The translations under genes and the position numbers were made by a program. DNA of 64,000 bases from Corynebacterium lipophiloflavum DSM 44291 (GTDB lineage: Bacteria > Actinomycetota > Actinomycetes > Mycobacteriales > Mycobacteriaceae), in assembly GCF_000159635.1 (NCBI RefSeq), contig NZ_GG667196.1:118727-182726 (forward strand). The letters are read 5' to 3'. Below the pieces are notes generated by a model. The model had not been told where the DNA came from and did not search any database. It was given only the letters and a program-made list of their open reading frames with translations. The stretch's first letter is position 1. Every line of letters begins with the position of its first letter. Below are positions 1 to 9,774 of this stretch, in pieces.

Positions 1-3
1 TCC

Positions 4-735
4 ATGTTCAATTCCACACAGGCGCGCACGGGCGGCAAGCATCGCAAGAAGTCCCCCAACAAGGGACGCGTCGCTCTCGTCGCCGTCGCAACGGGTGCCG
101 TGTCCACCGCCGGCGTTTCCGGCGCAGCTGCAGCAGCAATCCAGTCCGACAAGGCCAACGAGCCCACCGTCGACTTCGAGCTTGCGGCTGACACCGATGC
201 CGTAGATACCCAGCTTTCTTCCGCCGACGCCGCGCCGCAGATCCTCGCCATCGCAGAGTACAAGCCGGTGGAGAACCTCTCAGACCAACTCAACAAGGCT
301 GTGCAGCACTCTGAGCTCGTTGCCCAGGCCGATGAGCTGCTGCGCGCCCCGATGTCGGCGAAGCCGGCGGAGGGCGCTTTCACCTCGGGTTTCGGCCCGC
401 GCTGGGGCGCGTTCCACGCTGGCATTGACATCGCCAACGTGACCAACACCCCGATCCTCGCCGTTCTTGACGGCACTGTCCTCGACTCCGGCCCCGCGCA
501 GGGTTACGGCCAGTGGATCCGCCTGCTTCACGACGACGGCACCATCACCGTCTACGGCCACCTGGAGACCCTCGACGTCGCCGTCGGCGAGCGCGTGAAG
601 GCCGGCCAGAAGATCGCGGGCATGGGCAACCGCGGCTTCTCCACCGGAACCCACCTCCACTTCGAGGTGCACCCTGACGGCGCGAACGCCGTTGATCCCG
701 TGCCGTGGCTCGCAGCGCTCGGCATCACTGTGTAG
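4..735 (+). CDS. M23-family (LytM-type) secreted peptidoglycan endopeptidase
   Basis: This is a predicted zinc metallopeptidase that cuts peptidoglycan cross-links outside the membrane. The N-terminus is basic (residues 8-21) and is followed by a hydrophobic Ala/Val stretch (about 22-45), which fits a signal peptide or anchor. The C-terminal half is a LytM domain with the zinc motif HAGIDIA near residue 139 and HLHFEV near residue 219. The open frame reaches the window edge, so a start further upstream cannot be excluded, but this ATG gives a sensible export signal. A second M23 gene lies downstream on the same strand. The pairing with pcrA, chorismate mutase and pgi matches a neighbourhood known in mycobacteria (Rv0946c-Rv0950c). 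Confidence 0.9.
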   Translation: MFNSTQARTGGKHRKKSPNKGRVALVAVATGAVSTAGVSGAAAAAIQSDKANEPTVDFELAADTDAVDTQLSSADAAPQILAIAEYKPVENLSDQLNKAVQHSELVAQADELLRAPMSAKPAEGAFTSGFGPRWGAFHAGIDIANVTNTPILAVLDGTVLDSGPAQGYGQWIRLLHDDGTITVYGHLETLDVAVGERVKAGQKIAGMGNRGFSTGTHLHFEVHPDGANAVDPVPWLAALGITV

Positions 736-751
736 AACCGCTCATGTGCAC

Positions 752-785
752 TGACCCGCCTCCACCTGGGGGCGGGTTCTTTTTG
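752..785 (+). terminator. Rho-independent terminator after the first M23 gene
   Basis: ACCCGCC and GGCGGGT form a perfect 7-bp GC-rich stem, followed by TTCTTTTTG. It lies about 17 nt after the stop codon, so the two M23 genes are probably separate transcription units. Confidence 0.8.
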
Positions 786-1004
786 TGCGCGGGGTTGTGT
801 TCGGGGGTAGAAAGGTCCACCCCCGCCACCAAATCACTTTTGTAACAATTTTCACTTCCGTTTCATTGCCATATGCTGGCGGTTCTTTAGTCACTGGAAC
901 ATAGATTCGACAAAACCGCACGTCGGGGCATTGCCGGGACCCTTCAGGTCCGTTAAGTTCTATCCCTGTTCGACGCTCCCCGACTCCAGAGGTACCCGGA
1001 ACAC

Positions 1005-1703
1005 ATGAAACGCCACCTTCTCGCCGCGCTTGCGGCGACCCTGACGCTGTCGGCAGCCGCCGCCCCCGCCTCCGCCCTCACGGTCAACCTCGACGGCGTG
1101 CCCGCCAGCAGCGATCTTGAAATCGCCAACGCGCTCGCCCTCGCAGTGAGCCAGATCTACACCAACGGTGCCACGCTCACCGCGGGCGACCACACCATCG
1201 TCTACGACCCCCGCGCCGAAGAGCAGCTTCTCAACCTCCCCGCCCAAACCATCCAGATTGTCCCGCCCGAAGGTTCCGACACCGTGACCTACCAGACGGG
1301 CGCAACCTCCGACGGCCGCACCGTCGTCACCCCCGCCACGGGCCGCCTCAGCTCCGGCTTCGGCCCCCGCTGGGGCCGCATCCACCAGGGCATCGATATC
1401 GCCAACGACGCTGGCTCACCCATTTACGCCGTGATGGACGGAACGGTCATCAACGCCGGCCCCGCCCAGGGCTTCGGTAACTGGGTGGTGATCAAGCACG
1501 ACGGCGGTGAGGTCTCCGTCTACGGCCACATGCGCAACTACAGCGTGTCGGTGGGTCAGCGAGTCTCAGCCGGGGACCAGATCGCCCAAATCGGCAACGA
1601 GGGCCGTTCCACCGGACCCCACCTCCACTTTGAGATCAGGCCGGACGGCGAAACCCCCGTTGATCCGCAGGTCTGGCTCAAGGCTCAGGGCATCCGCATC
1701 TAA
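1005..1703 (+). CDS. M23-family secreted peptidase, second copy
   Basis: A 232-residue exported LytM-type peptidase, paralogous to the gene upstream. It has a typical Sec signal (KRH followed by a hydrophobic Ala-rich core, probable cleavage after ASA near residue 24). The C-terminal M23 domain carries HQGIDIA near residue 128 and HLHFEI near residue 208. The segment GFGPRWG that opens the catalytic domain is shared with the first copy. The 269-nt gap upstream holds the first gene's terminator and then an A/T-rich stretch (about 830-905) suited to a promoter. I see no riboswitch there. The gene converges on pcrA with only 6 nt between stop codons. Confidence 0.9.
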   Translation: MKRHLLAALAATLTLSAAAAPASALTVNLDGVPASSDLEIANALALAVSQIYTNGATLTAGDHTIVYDPRAEEQLLNLPAQTIQIVPPEGSDTVTYQTGATSDGRTVVTPATGRLSSGFGPRWGRIHQGIDIANDAGSPIYAVMDGTVINAGPAQGFGNWVVIKHDGGEVSVYGHMRNYSVSVGQRVSAGDQIAQIGNEGRSTGPHLHFEIRPDGETPVDPQVWLKAQGIRI

Positions 1704-1709
1704 AACCGG

Positions 1710-4004
1710 TTAGAGCTTTTCCATCGGCACCCCGCCGATGAGCATGAGCCTGACTGTGCCCGACGACCCGAAATCGATCACGACCGTCTCGCGCACTCCC
1801 GACCCCTCCACGGATTGGACGGTGCCGAGACCGTACTTCGCGTGGTTGACGCGGTCGCCGGGGGCAAGCTGCAGGTTCTTGTTCACGCGCGTCTTCGCCG
1901 GGGCCTGGCGCCGGTGAGGGGTGCCCCAGGCGTCGGAGGTAACGCTGCGCTCCAGTTCCACCCTGCGCCAGTCGATGAGGTCGTCGGGGATCTCAGCGAG
2001 GAAGCGGCTGGCGGGGTTGGTCACCGGGGATCCCCACGACGACCGCAGCACCGCGCGCGTGAGGTAGAGCTTGGTTCGTGCGCGCGTAATGCCCACGTAC
2101 GCTAGACGACGCTCCTCCGCCAGCTCTTCCGGGTCGCCGAGCGCCCGCACATGCGGAAACTGCCCGTCCTCCCAGCCGGTGACAAAGACGTAGGGAAACT
2201 CCAGTCCCTTCGCGGTGTGAAGGGTCATCAGCGTCACCACCCCTTGGTCACTGTCGGGTAGTTGATCGGCGTCGGCGACGAGGGAGACTCGCTCCAAAAA
2301 CGCCTGCAGCGACCCGGGCATGGGTTCGCCCTCCTCCACCACGCTGTCGAGCTCGTCCTGGCTTATGTACGCCACCTGGTTGGCGGCCTCCGAGGAGAAC
2401 TCGCGCGCCACGGAGACTAGCTCGTTGAGGTTGTCCAGGCGCGCGCCGTCTTGCGGATCGTTGGAAGCTTCCAGCTCCGCGCGGTAACCCGTGGCCTCGA
2501 GGATGCGCGTGACCAGCATCCCCAGATCCGGCATGCCGGTGACCTCGTTGGTCATGTCGGCCATGTCGGTGCGCAGCTCGTCGAGAAGCGAAACGAAGCC
2601 CGCGATTGCGTTTTTCGAGCGCGCCGCCAGCATGCCGACGTCGCCGGCGGAGGCGTCGACAAGCGCCTGGCCGAAACTAATCCCGTTGTTTTGTGCGTGC
2701 AGCGCCACCATCGCCTGCGCCTTGTCGCCGATCGCGCGCTTCGGCACGTTGACGATGCGCCGCAGGCTCACCGTGTCATCCGGGTTGTCGAGCACCTTCA
2801 TGTAGGCGACGATGTCGCGGATCTCGCGGCGCTCGTAAAACCTCGTGCCGCCGACGACCTTGTACGGGATGCCGGAGCGGATGAAGATATCTTCCAGCGC
2901 GCGCGAGGCGTTGTTGGTGCGGTACATTACCGCGATGTCGCTGTAACGGCTGCCCTGATCGGCAAGGCGGTCGATCTCGCTGGCGATGAAGCGGGCCTCG
3001 TCGTGCTCGTTGTCCGCGACGTAGCCAGTGATCTTCTCCCCCGCCCCGTGCGAGGTCCACAGGTTCTTCGGGCGCCGGCCCTGGTTCTGGGCGATCACCG
3101 CGTTGGCCGCGCCGAGGATGTTCTGGGTGGAGCGGTAGTTCTGCTCCAGCATCACCGTGGAGGCGTCGGGGTAATCGCGTTCGAACTCCTCGATGTTGCG
3201 GATCGTCGCTCCGCGAAACGCGTAGATCGACTGGTCGGAGTCACCCACGACCGCCAACTCCGGGACATCCGGACCGCTGCCGACGAGGGTGTGAATGAGC
3301 TCGTACTGGGCGTGGTTGGTGTCCTGGTACTCGTCGACCAAGACGTGCCGGAAGCGACGCCGGTAGTACTCGGTGACGTGGGGGTGCTCCTTGAAAATGC
3401 GGACTACTTCCCCAATGAGGTCATCGAAGTCCAGCGCGTTGGCCTGGCGCAGCCGGCGCTGGTAGTCCGCGTAGACGCGGGCCACGGTCAGGTCGAAGGG
3501 GTTGCGGGTGCGCTCCGCGCGCTCGCCGGCTTCTGCCGGGCCGACAAGCTCGTTTTTGTGGTTCGAGATCGCATTGGCCAAGGTCCGCGCCGAGAATTTT
3601 TTCAGATCGAGGTTGTGGTCTTTGGCGATCATCGACAAAAGCCGGCGGGAATCGTCTGAATCGTAGATGGAGAAGTTGGTGTTGAGCCCAGCGACCAGCT
3701 GCGCCTGCTGGCGCAGGATGCGCACGCACACGGAGTGGAAGGTGGCCACCCACATGCGCTGCGCTTCGGGACCCACGAGGTTGGCCACGCGCTCCTTCAT
3801 CTCGGCGGCGGCCTTGTTGGTAAATGTGATCGCGAGGATCTGCCACGGCGCTACCGCCCGTTCCTGCAGCAAGTAGGCAATCCTGCGGGTCAGTACCGCC
3901 GTCTTTCCGGAGCCGGCGCCGGCGACGATCAGCAGCGGGCCTCCGCTGTGCTTCACGGCGGCTTCTTGCTGCGGGTTGAGTCCCAAAACCAGATCTGTGT
4001 TCAT
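1710..4004 (-). CDS. pcrA: ATP-dependent DNA helicase PcrA/UvrD1
   Basis: Superfamily 1A 3'-5' DNA helicase for nucleotide excision repair and replication-fork or recombination control. Walker A is GAGSGKT near residues 29-35, motif II is VDEYQDT near 225, a QNYRST motif follows, and motifs V/VI (TLHTAKGLEFPYVF and LAYVGITRAR) lie near 570-610. The C-terminus has the KYGLGTV Tudor-like segment that contacts RNA polymerase in this family. The frame is open to 4088, but the ATG at 4004 begins MNTDLVLGLNPQQ, the usual PcrA start, and avoids overlapping the divergent chorismate mutase gene. Length (764 aa) is normal for the family. Confidence 0.96.
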   Translation of the reverse strand: MNTDLVLGLNPQQEAAVKHSGGPLLIVAGAGSGKTAVLTRRIAYLLQERAVAPWQILAITFTNKAAAEMKERVANLVGPEAQRMWVATFHSVCVRILRQQAQLVAGLNTNFSIYDSDDSRRLLSMIAKDHNLDLKKFSARTLANAISNHKNELVGPAEAGERAERTRNPFDLTVARVYADYQRRLRQANALDFDDLIGEVVRIFKEHPHVTEYYRRRFRHVLVDEYQDTNHAQYELIHTLVGSGPDVPELAVVGDSDQSIYAFRGATIRNIEEFERDYPDASTVMLEQNYRSTQNILGAANAVIAQNQGRRPKNLWTSHGAGEKITGYVADNEHDEARFIASEIDRLADQGSRYSDIAVMYRTNNASRALEDIFIRSGIPYKVVGGTRFYERREIRDIVAYMKVLDNPDDTVSLRRIVNVPKRAIGDKAQAMVALHAQNNGISFGQALVDASAGDVGMLAARSKNAIAGFVSLLDELRTDMADMTNEVTGMPDLGMLVTRILEATGYRAELEASNDPQDGARLDNLNELVSVAREFSSEAANQVAYISQDELDSVVEEGEPMPGSLQAFLERVSLVADADQLPDSDQGVVTLMTLHTAKGLEFPYVFVTGWEDGQFPHVRALGDPEELAEERRLAYVGITRARTKLYLTRAVLRSSWGSPVTNPASRFLAEIPDDLIDWRRVELERSVTSDAWGTPHRRQAPAKTRVNKNLQLAPGDRVNHAKYGLGTVQSVEGSGVRETVVIDFGSSGTVRLMLIGGVPMEKL

Positions 4005-4065
4005 GATGCCCCTAACCCTACAATCACGTTTGGACACAGCCCCCCGGGTGGCATAATGGGCACGC

Positions 4066-4359
4066 ATGAGCGACTTCGACATCCGCACGCCGTCTGGGAC
4101 CGACGATCCGCTGTCCGACGCCGAGATCCAGGCCTACCGCAAGGAGATCGACCGGCTCGACCGCGTCATCTTGGACGCGGTGAAGCGGCGTTCGGAGGTG
4201 TCGCGCGCAATCGGCAAGACCCGGATGGGCTCGGGCGGCACCCGCCTCGTGCACACCCGCGAGGTTGCCATCATCAACCAGTTCCGCGACGAGCTCGGCG
4301 AGGAGGGCCCGGCGCTGGCGGGAATCCTGCTACGCCTCGGCCGCGGCAAGCTGGGCTAG
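4066..4359 (+). CDS. Chorismate mutase (AroQ class, short intracellular form)
   Basis: Converts chorismate to prephenate at the branch to Phe and Tyr. The 97-residue all-helical domain has the AroQ pattern: an N-terminal helix with EIDRLDRVILDAVKRR (the Arg residues contact substrate), then IGKTRM, then a final helix. No signal peptide is present, so it acts in the cytosol. The C-terminal LRLGRGKLG tail resembles that of the small actinobacterial mutase (Rv0948c), which is activated by contact with DAHP synthase; the same partnership here is inferred. It is divergent from pcrA with a 61-nt gap between start codons. Confidence 0.93.
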   Translation: MSDFDIRTPSGTDDPLSDAEIQAYRKEIDRLDRVILDAVKRRSEVSRAIGKTRMGSGGTRLVHTREVAIINQFRDELGEEGPALAGILLRLGRGKLG

Positions 4360-4375
4360 CTGGGACTAGCTGGGA

Positions 4376-4678
4376 CTAAGCCTCGAGCGAATCGAGCACG
4401 ACTTCGAACTCGAGCAGTTGCGCGCCTGCGGCAACCGGCTTGCCGCCACCGGCGTGGGCGCCGCGACCCTCGCCTGCCCACCAGGCGTCGTAGGATTCCT
4501 GATCCGCCCAGCGGGTGACCACGAAGTAGCGATCCTCGCCCTTGACCGGGCGCAGCAGCTGGAAGCCCTCAAACCCGGGCTGGGAGTCGATCGCGTGCTT
4601 GCGGGCCGCGAAACGGCGCTCGAGCTCTTCCCCGCCTGCCGGGGGAACGGAAATGGCGTTGATTTTCACGATACTCAT
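4376..4678 (-). CDS. mhuD: MhuD-type haem-degrading monooxygenase (ABM fold)
   Basis: A 100-residue antibiotic-biosynthesis-monooxygenase fold protein that closely resembles mycobacterial MhuD, which opens the haem ring to release iron. Numbered from the ATG at 4678 (MSIVKINAI), the residues known to matter in MhuD fall at identical positions: Asn7, Trp66 and His75 (in AHAG). The segment LLRPVKGE...YFVVT is also shared. An in-frame ATG at 4687 would add three residues; I prefer 4678 because Asn7 then matches the family and GGAG lies just upstream. It is divergent from pgi and stands alone as an iron-from-haem gene among housekeeping genes. Confidence 0.88.
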   Translation of the reverse strand: MSIVKINAISVPPAGGEELERRFAARKHAIDSQPGFEGFQLLRPVKGEDRYFVVTRWADQESYDAWWAGEGRGAHAGGGKPVAAGAQLLEFEVVLDSLEA

Positions 4679-4728
4679 GCGCTCCATTATGCCTTCTCGC
4701 GCCCGCGTTTTTGACTAGCGTGGAACCC

Positions 4729-6362
<1,634 letters not shown>

Positions 6363-6363
<1 letters not shown>

Positions 6364-7850
6364 TGGGCGATAAGATCTCGACGGACCGCTATACCCCGCG
6401 GCAGCGCACGGTGTACCGCGCGCGTCTCGTCGACGAGCTCGAAGTATTCGACCGCCATCTGCAGCAGGCGGATTTTGTGAGCCAGGGAACAATTGGTCTG
6501 GAACTCGAGTTGAACCTGGTCGACGACGCGATGGATCCTGCGCCGCTCAACCACAAGGTGCTGGCGAACTTGAGCGACGAGTACCAGTCGGAGATCGGCT
6601 CCTACAACGTCGAGCTGAATCTGCCCCCGCAGTCGATTGACGGCGACGGCCTGCGCACGTTGGAAGCGCACCTGCGTCAGCGCCTCGGCGAAGTCCACGC
6701 CGCGGCGGGCGAGGCGGGCACGCGTGTCGCGATGATCGGCACCCTGCCGACGATGACCACGGAGTTCCTCGAGGACCCAAGCTGGATTACCGACGAGCAC
6801 CGCTACCGGGGTTTAAACCACTCGATTATGGAGTCGCGCGGTGAGCTGCTCCACATCGATGTCGCCCGGATGGAGTCCTACCGGCACGATTTCGAGGACA
6901 TCTCCACTGAATCGACCTGCACGTCGATGCAGCTGCACCTGCAGGTCTCGCCGAACCGCTTCGCTGACGCGTGGAACGCCTCGCAGGCGATCGCTGGCGT
7001 GCAGGCGGCGATCGGGGCGAACTCACCGCTGTTTATGGGTCGCAGGCTCTGGCACGAGTCGCGGATTCCGGTGTTCCAGCAAGCCATTGATACGCGTACC
7101 CAGGAGCTGATCAACCAGGGAGTGCGCCCGCGCGTGTGGTTCGGCGAGCGCTGGATTACCTCCGTGTTTGATCTGTTCGAGGAGAACGTGCGTTACTTCT
7201 CGCCGCTGCTCCCAGAAGGCCGCATCGAGGCCGGCAAGCCCGTGATGAGCGGCGAAAACCCGGGGCTGCACTACCTGAACCTGCAAAACGGCACGGTGTG
7301 GCGCTGGAACCGCCCGATTTACGATCCCAACGGCGAGCTTTCGCACATCCGCGTGGAAAATCGCCTCCTGCCTGCCGGCCCGACGGTCAAGGACATCATC
7401 GCGGACGCGGCGTTCTACTACGGGCTGGTGAAGTTCCTCGGCGAGCAGACGCGGCCAGTGTGGTCGCGGTTGAGCTTCGCCACCGCGGAGGCGAACTTCA
7501 TCGCCGGAGCGCGCGATGGGTTGACGGCGCGTTTGGACTGGCCGACGCTGGGCACCATTGACGTCGTGGAGCTTGTCGGCTCGCATTTGCTTGACGACGC
7601 CCGCCTAGGCCTCGAAGCCCTCGGCGTCGCCCCGGACTGCATCGAGGAGTACCTGGGCATTATCCAGGGCCGGGTGGACAACCGCCAGAACGGCGCGACG
7701 TGGCAACTCGCCGCGCTGACGGAGGCGGGGGCTGGGTCGCGGCCGGATACGCGGCAGCGTCGTGAAGCTTTGGCGCGGGTTCTCAGGCAATACCTGGCTA
7801 ATCAGGAGACTGGCGCGCCCGTGCATACTTGGTCGACGTCGGTCGAGTAA
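6363..7850 (+). CDS. Glutamate-cysteine ligase family 2 (GCS2-type) carboxylate-amine ligase
   Basis: A 495-residue protein of the GCS2 ATP-grasp-like family, which joins the gamma-carboxyl of glutamate to an amine or to cysteine. The N-terminal GLELELNLVD (around residue 41) is the characteristic Mg/ATP-binding stretch, and IGTLPTM and HLQVSPNRFADAWN follow as in other members. It starts at a GTG that overlaps the pgi stop codon. Corynebacteria use mycothiol rather than glutathione as their main thiol, so a glutathione-pathway role should not be assumed. An EgtA-like role in ergothioneine synthesis or a different amine substrate is possible, although no egt genes are nearby. Confidence 0.75.
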
Positions 7851-7856
7851 GGCACA

Positions 7857-8504
7857 ATGACCGGCATGCAAGCGATTATTGATTGGCTCGTCAACTTAAT
7901 GGAGGTGATCGGCGCCCCCGGCGTCGGTCTGGCAATTCTGGCGGAGAACCTGTTCCCGCCCATTCCCTCCGAAGTGGTTTTGCCCCTGGCGGGCTTCACC
8001 GTGGCGCAGGGTTCGTTGAACTTTGTCTCGGTGTTCGTGTGGTCGCTGATCGGCTCGGTGGCCGGTGCGTACCTGCTCTACGGCCTCGGCGCGTGGTTGG
8101 GTGCGCAGCGCCTGCGCGCGATCGCGGAGTGGATGTGGCTGGTGAAGGGCTCGGACGTGGATCAAGCCCTGGCCTGGTTTGATAAGTACGGTAAGGTCTC
8201 GGTGTTTTTCGGCCGCCTGATTCCGGGCGTGCGCTCGCTGATTTCGATCCCCGCTGGACTCGACCGGATGAACCTCGTGACTTTCGGGTTGTGGACGACG
8301 CTCGGCTCCGCGATCTGGAACGCAATCCTGATCTACCTGGGCTTCGTTCTCGGCGACAACTGGCACATCGTCGGTAAGTACGTTGACACCTACTCCAACG
8401 TGATTTATGCCATCCTCGGCTTGCTCATCCTCTTCGTCCTGGGCTACTTCATCCGCCGTGCCATGAAGGAGCGGGCGGCTGGCAGCGCGGACACCACCAA
8501 ATAA
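7857..8504 (+). CDS. DedA-family membrane protein
   Basis: A 215-residue integral membrane protein of the DedA/SNARE-associated family. Some members are undecaprenyl-phosphate or phospholipid translocases. Diagnostic segments are ENLFPPIPSEVVLPLAG near residues 30-46 and FFGRLIPGVRSLISIPAG near 117-134. At least four hydrophobic segments are visible, with a basic C-terminus on the cytoplasmic side. An ATG nine bases downstream is an alternative start. It follows the GCS2 gene by 6 nt and its last 56 nt overlap the convergent DNA glycosylase gene. Confidence 0.88.
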   Translation: MTGMQAIIDWLVNLMEVIGAPGVGLAILAENLFPPIPSEVVLPLAGFTVAQGSLNFVSVFVWSLIGSVAGAYLLYGLGAWLGAQRLRAIAEWMWLVKGSDVDQALAWFDKYGKVSVFFGRLIPGVRSLISIPAGLDRMNLVTFGLWTTLGSAIWNAILIYLGFVLGDNWHIVGKYVDTYSNVIYAILGLLILFVLGYFIRRAMKERAAGSADTTK

Positions 8505-9258
8505 CGCGCTCTAGGTCGCCCTCCCCGCCGAGAAATCCCTTGCGGATGAGCGTGGTGCACCGTCGGCACGGCTTGTTGTTGCGGCCGAACACGTAGCTCG
8601 TCTCCCCGGCCCGTTTGACCCCTGTGGTCACGCGGACCGGGGAGTCTTTGTTGGCCCACATGAGCTTTCGCGCAAGCTGCACATGCTTATCGACGTCCAC
8701 CTCACGCACTTGTCTCGCCGGGTGCGTGCCCGCGAGAAAACAGATCTCCGCGCGGTACTCGTTTCCGATGCCGGCGGCGTTCTTCTGGTCCAGCAGCGCC
8801 CGGCCAATCTCGGTGTCGGGCGTGCGAAGGATGCGCCTGACCACCTCGTCGTGGTCGAAATCCTCGGCCAGCATGTCGGGCCCGAGGTAGCTCATGCGCG
8901 TGGGGTATTCGCGCGTAGGGAAGACGTCGACAAGACCGAGCTCGTGGCCGACGATCTCAATCTCGCCCTGTTTGTCGGCCAAGCGCAGCACCACGCGCGC
9001 GGTGTGGCCGGGCTTGCGCCAGCGTGTCCCCGCCCGATGGATGGACCACGTGCCTTCCATTTTCAGGTGCGTGTGCAGGGTTTCTGGCCCGAACTGCATG
9101 AACAGGTGTTTGCCGAGCGGCCAGACGCGGTCACAGGTCAGGCCGGTGAAATCGACGGTGGCGAAGCGCGGCACCCGCAGGCTCGTGTGGGTGACCTCGC
9201 GCCCTGCCATGAACTGCAGGCGCTTGGACAGCTGGTAAACGGAATCACCTTCGGGCAC
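8449..9258 (-). CDS. nei2: Fpg/Nei-family DNA glycosylase (endonuclease VIII-like, Nei2)
   Basis: Base-excision repair glycosylase/AP lyase for oxidised bases. It starts MPEGDSV, giving the mature N-terminal Pro nucleophile and adjacent Glu of the family. KNAAGIGNEYRAEICF (near residue 160) is the helix-two-turn-helix region, and a zinc finger closes the protein (C-R-R-C near 232, C-P-R-C near 258). It ends 56 nt inside the convergent DedA gene, an unusually long overlap. Together with lhr about 500 nt away it matches the mycobacterial Rv3296-Rv3297 neighbourhood, so a repair partnership with Lhr is plausible. Confidence 0.92.
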   Translation of the reverse strand: MPEGDSVYQLSKRLQFMAGREVTHTSLRVPRFATVDFTGLTCDRVWPLGKHLFMQFGPETLHTHLKMEGTWSIHRAGTRWRKPGHTARVVLRLADKQGEIEIVGHELGLVDVFPTREYPTRMSYLGPDMLAEDFDHDEVVRRILRTPDTEIGRALLDQKNAAGIGNEYRAEICFLAGTHPARQVREVDVDKHVQLARKLMWANKDSPVRVTTGVKRAGETSYVFGRNNKPCRRCTTLIRKGFLGGEGDLERVIWWCPRCQPPAPSWHGG

Positions 9259-9359
9259 TGCTTGATACTAACGCTACAGCCGTACAACGGGGATTCTGGG
9301 GAGTACTATCTCCCTCGTACTATCAGTCGCTTTAACTTGCGTACCCGGAGGTAACGCAT

Positions 9360-9758
9360 ATGTCCCGTAAACCCAGCCAATCTCAGCGGATGACCCGCTA
9401 CGCCCTCGGTGCGTTCATGAGCTTCGCGGGTATCAGCCACCTCACTTTTGCACGCCAGGATTTCCGGGCTCAGGTCCCGGACTGGTTCCCAATGGACAAG
9501 GACCTCGTCGTCCTTGGTTCCGGCCTCGCCGAAATAGCCCTCGGCGCATCCCTGCTCGCCCTTCCCAAGCGCTACCGCCAGACGGGCATCGCGCTGGCGA
9601 CGTTCTACACCGCGATCTACCCGGGAAACATCGGCCAGTACGCCGAGCGCCACGACGCATTCGGCTTGGACAACAACGCGAAGCGCCTCGTCCGCCTCTT
9701 CGGCCAACCCGCGCTCATCGCGGCGGCGCTGTGGGCCGCGGGGGTGCCCAAGCGCTAG
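9360..9758 (+). CDS. DoxX-like small membrane protein
   Basis: A 132-residue protein with about four hydrophobic segments and the DoxX-like pattern of a first helix ending in GISHLTF, a polar loop with VPDWFP, and a second helix rich in Gly/Ala/Leu. GGAGG sits about 9 nt before the ATG. No catalytic residues are evident. Members of this family are quinone- or redox-linked membrane proteins, but no specific role can be assigned. It lies alone between nei2 (divergent) and lhr (convergent, 16 nt away). Confidence 0.65.
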   Translation: MSRKPSQSQRMTRYALGAFMSFAGISHLTFARQDFRAQVPDWFPMDKDLVVLGSGLAEIALGASLLALPKRYRQTGIALATFYTAIYPGNIGQYAERHDAFGLDNNAKRLVRLFGQPALIAAALWAAGVPKR

Positions 9759-9774
9759 ACGGCGCTAGAAAGCG

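Noticed and set aside
860..1004. Possible c-di-AMP riboswitch before the second M23 gene
   Set aside because: M23 and other wall hydrolase genes often carry one, but the GGGGTGAA and CCGACAGCTAAC blocks are absent here.
2451..3659. 402-residue plus-strand frame inside pcrA
   Set aside because: Antisense shadow of a conserved helicase gene, without a ribosome site or family motif.
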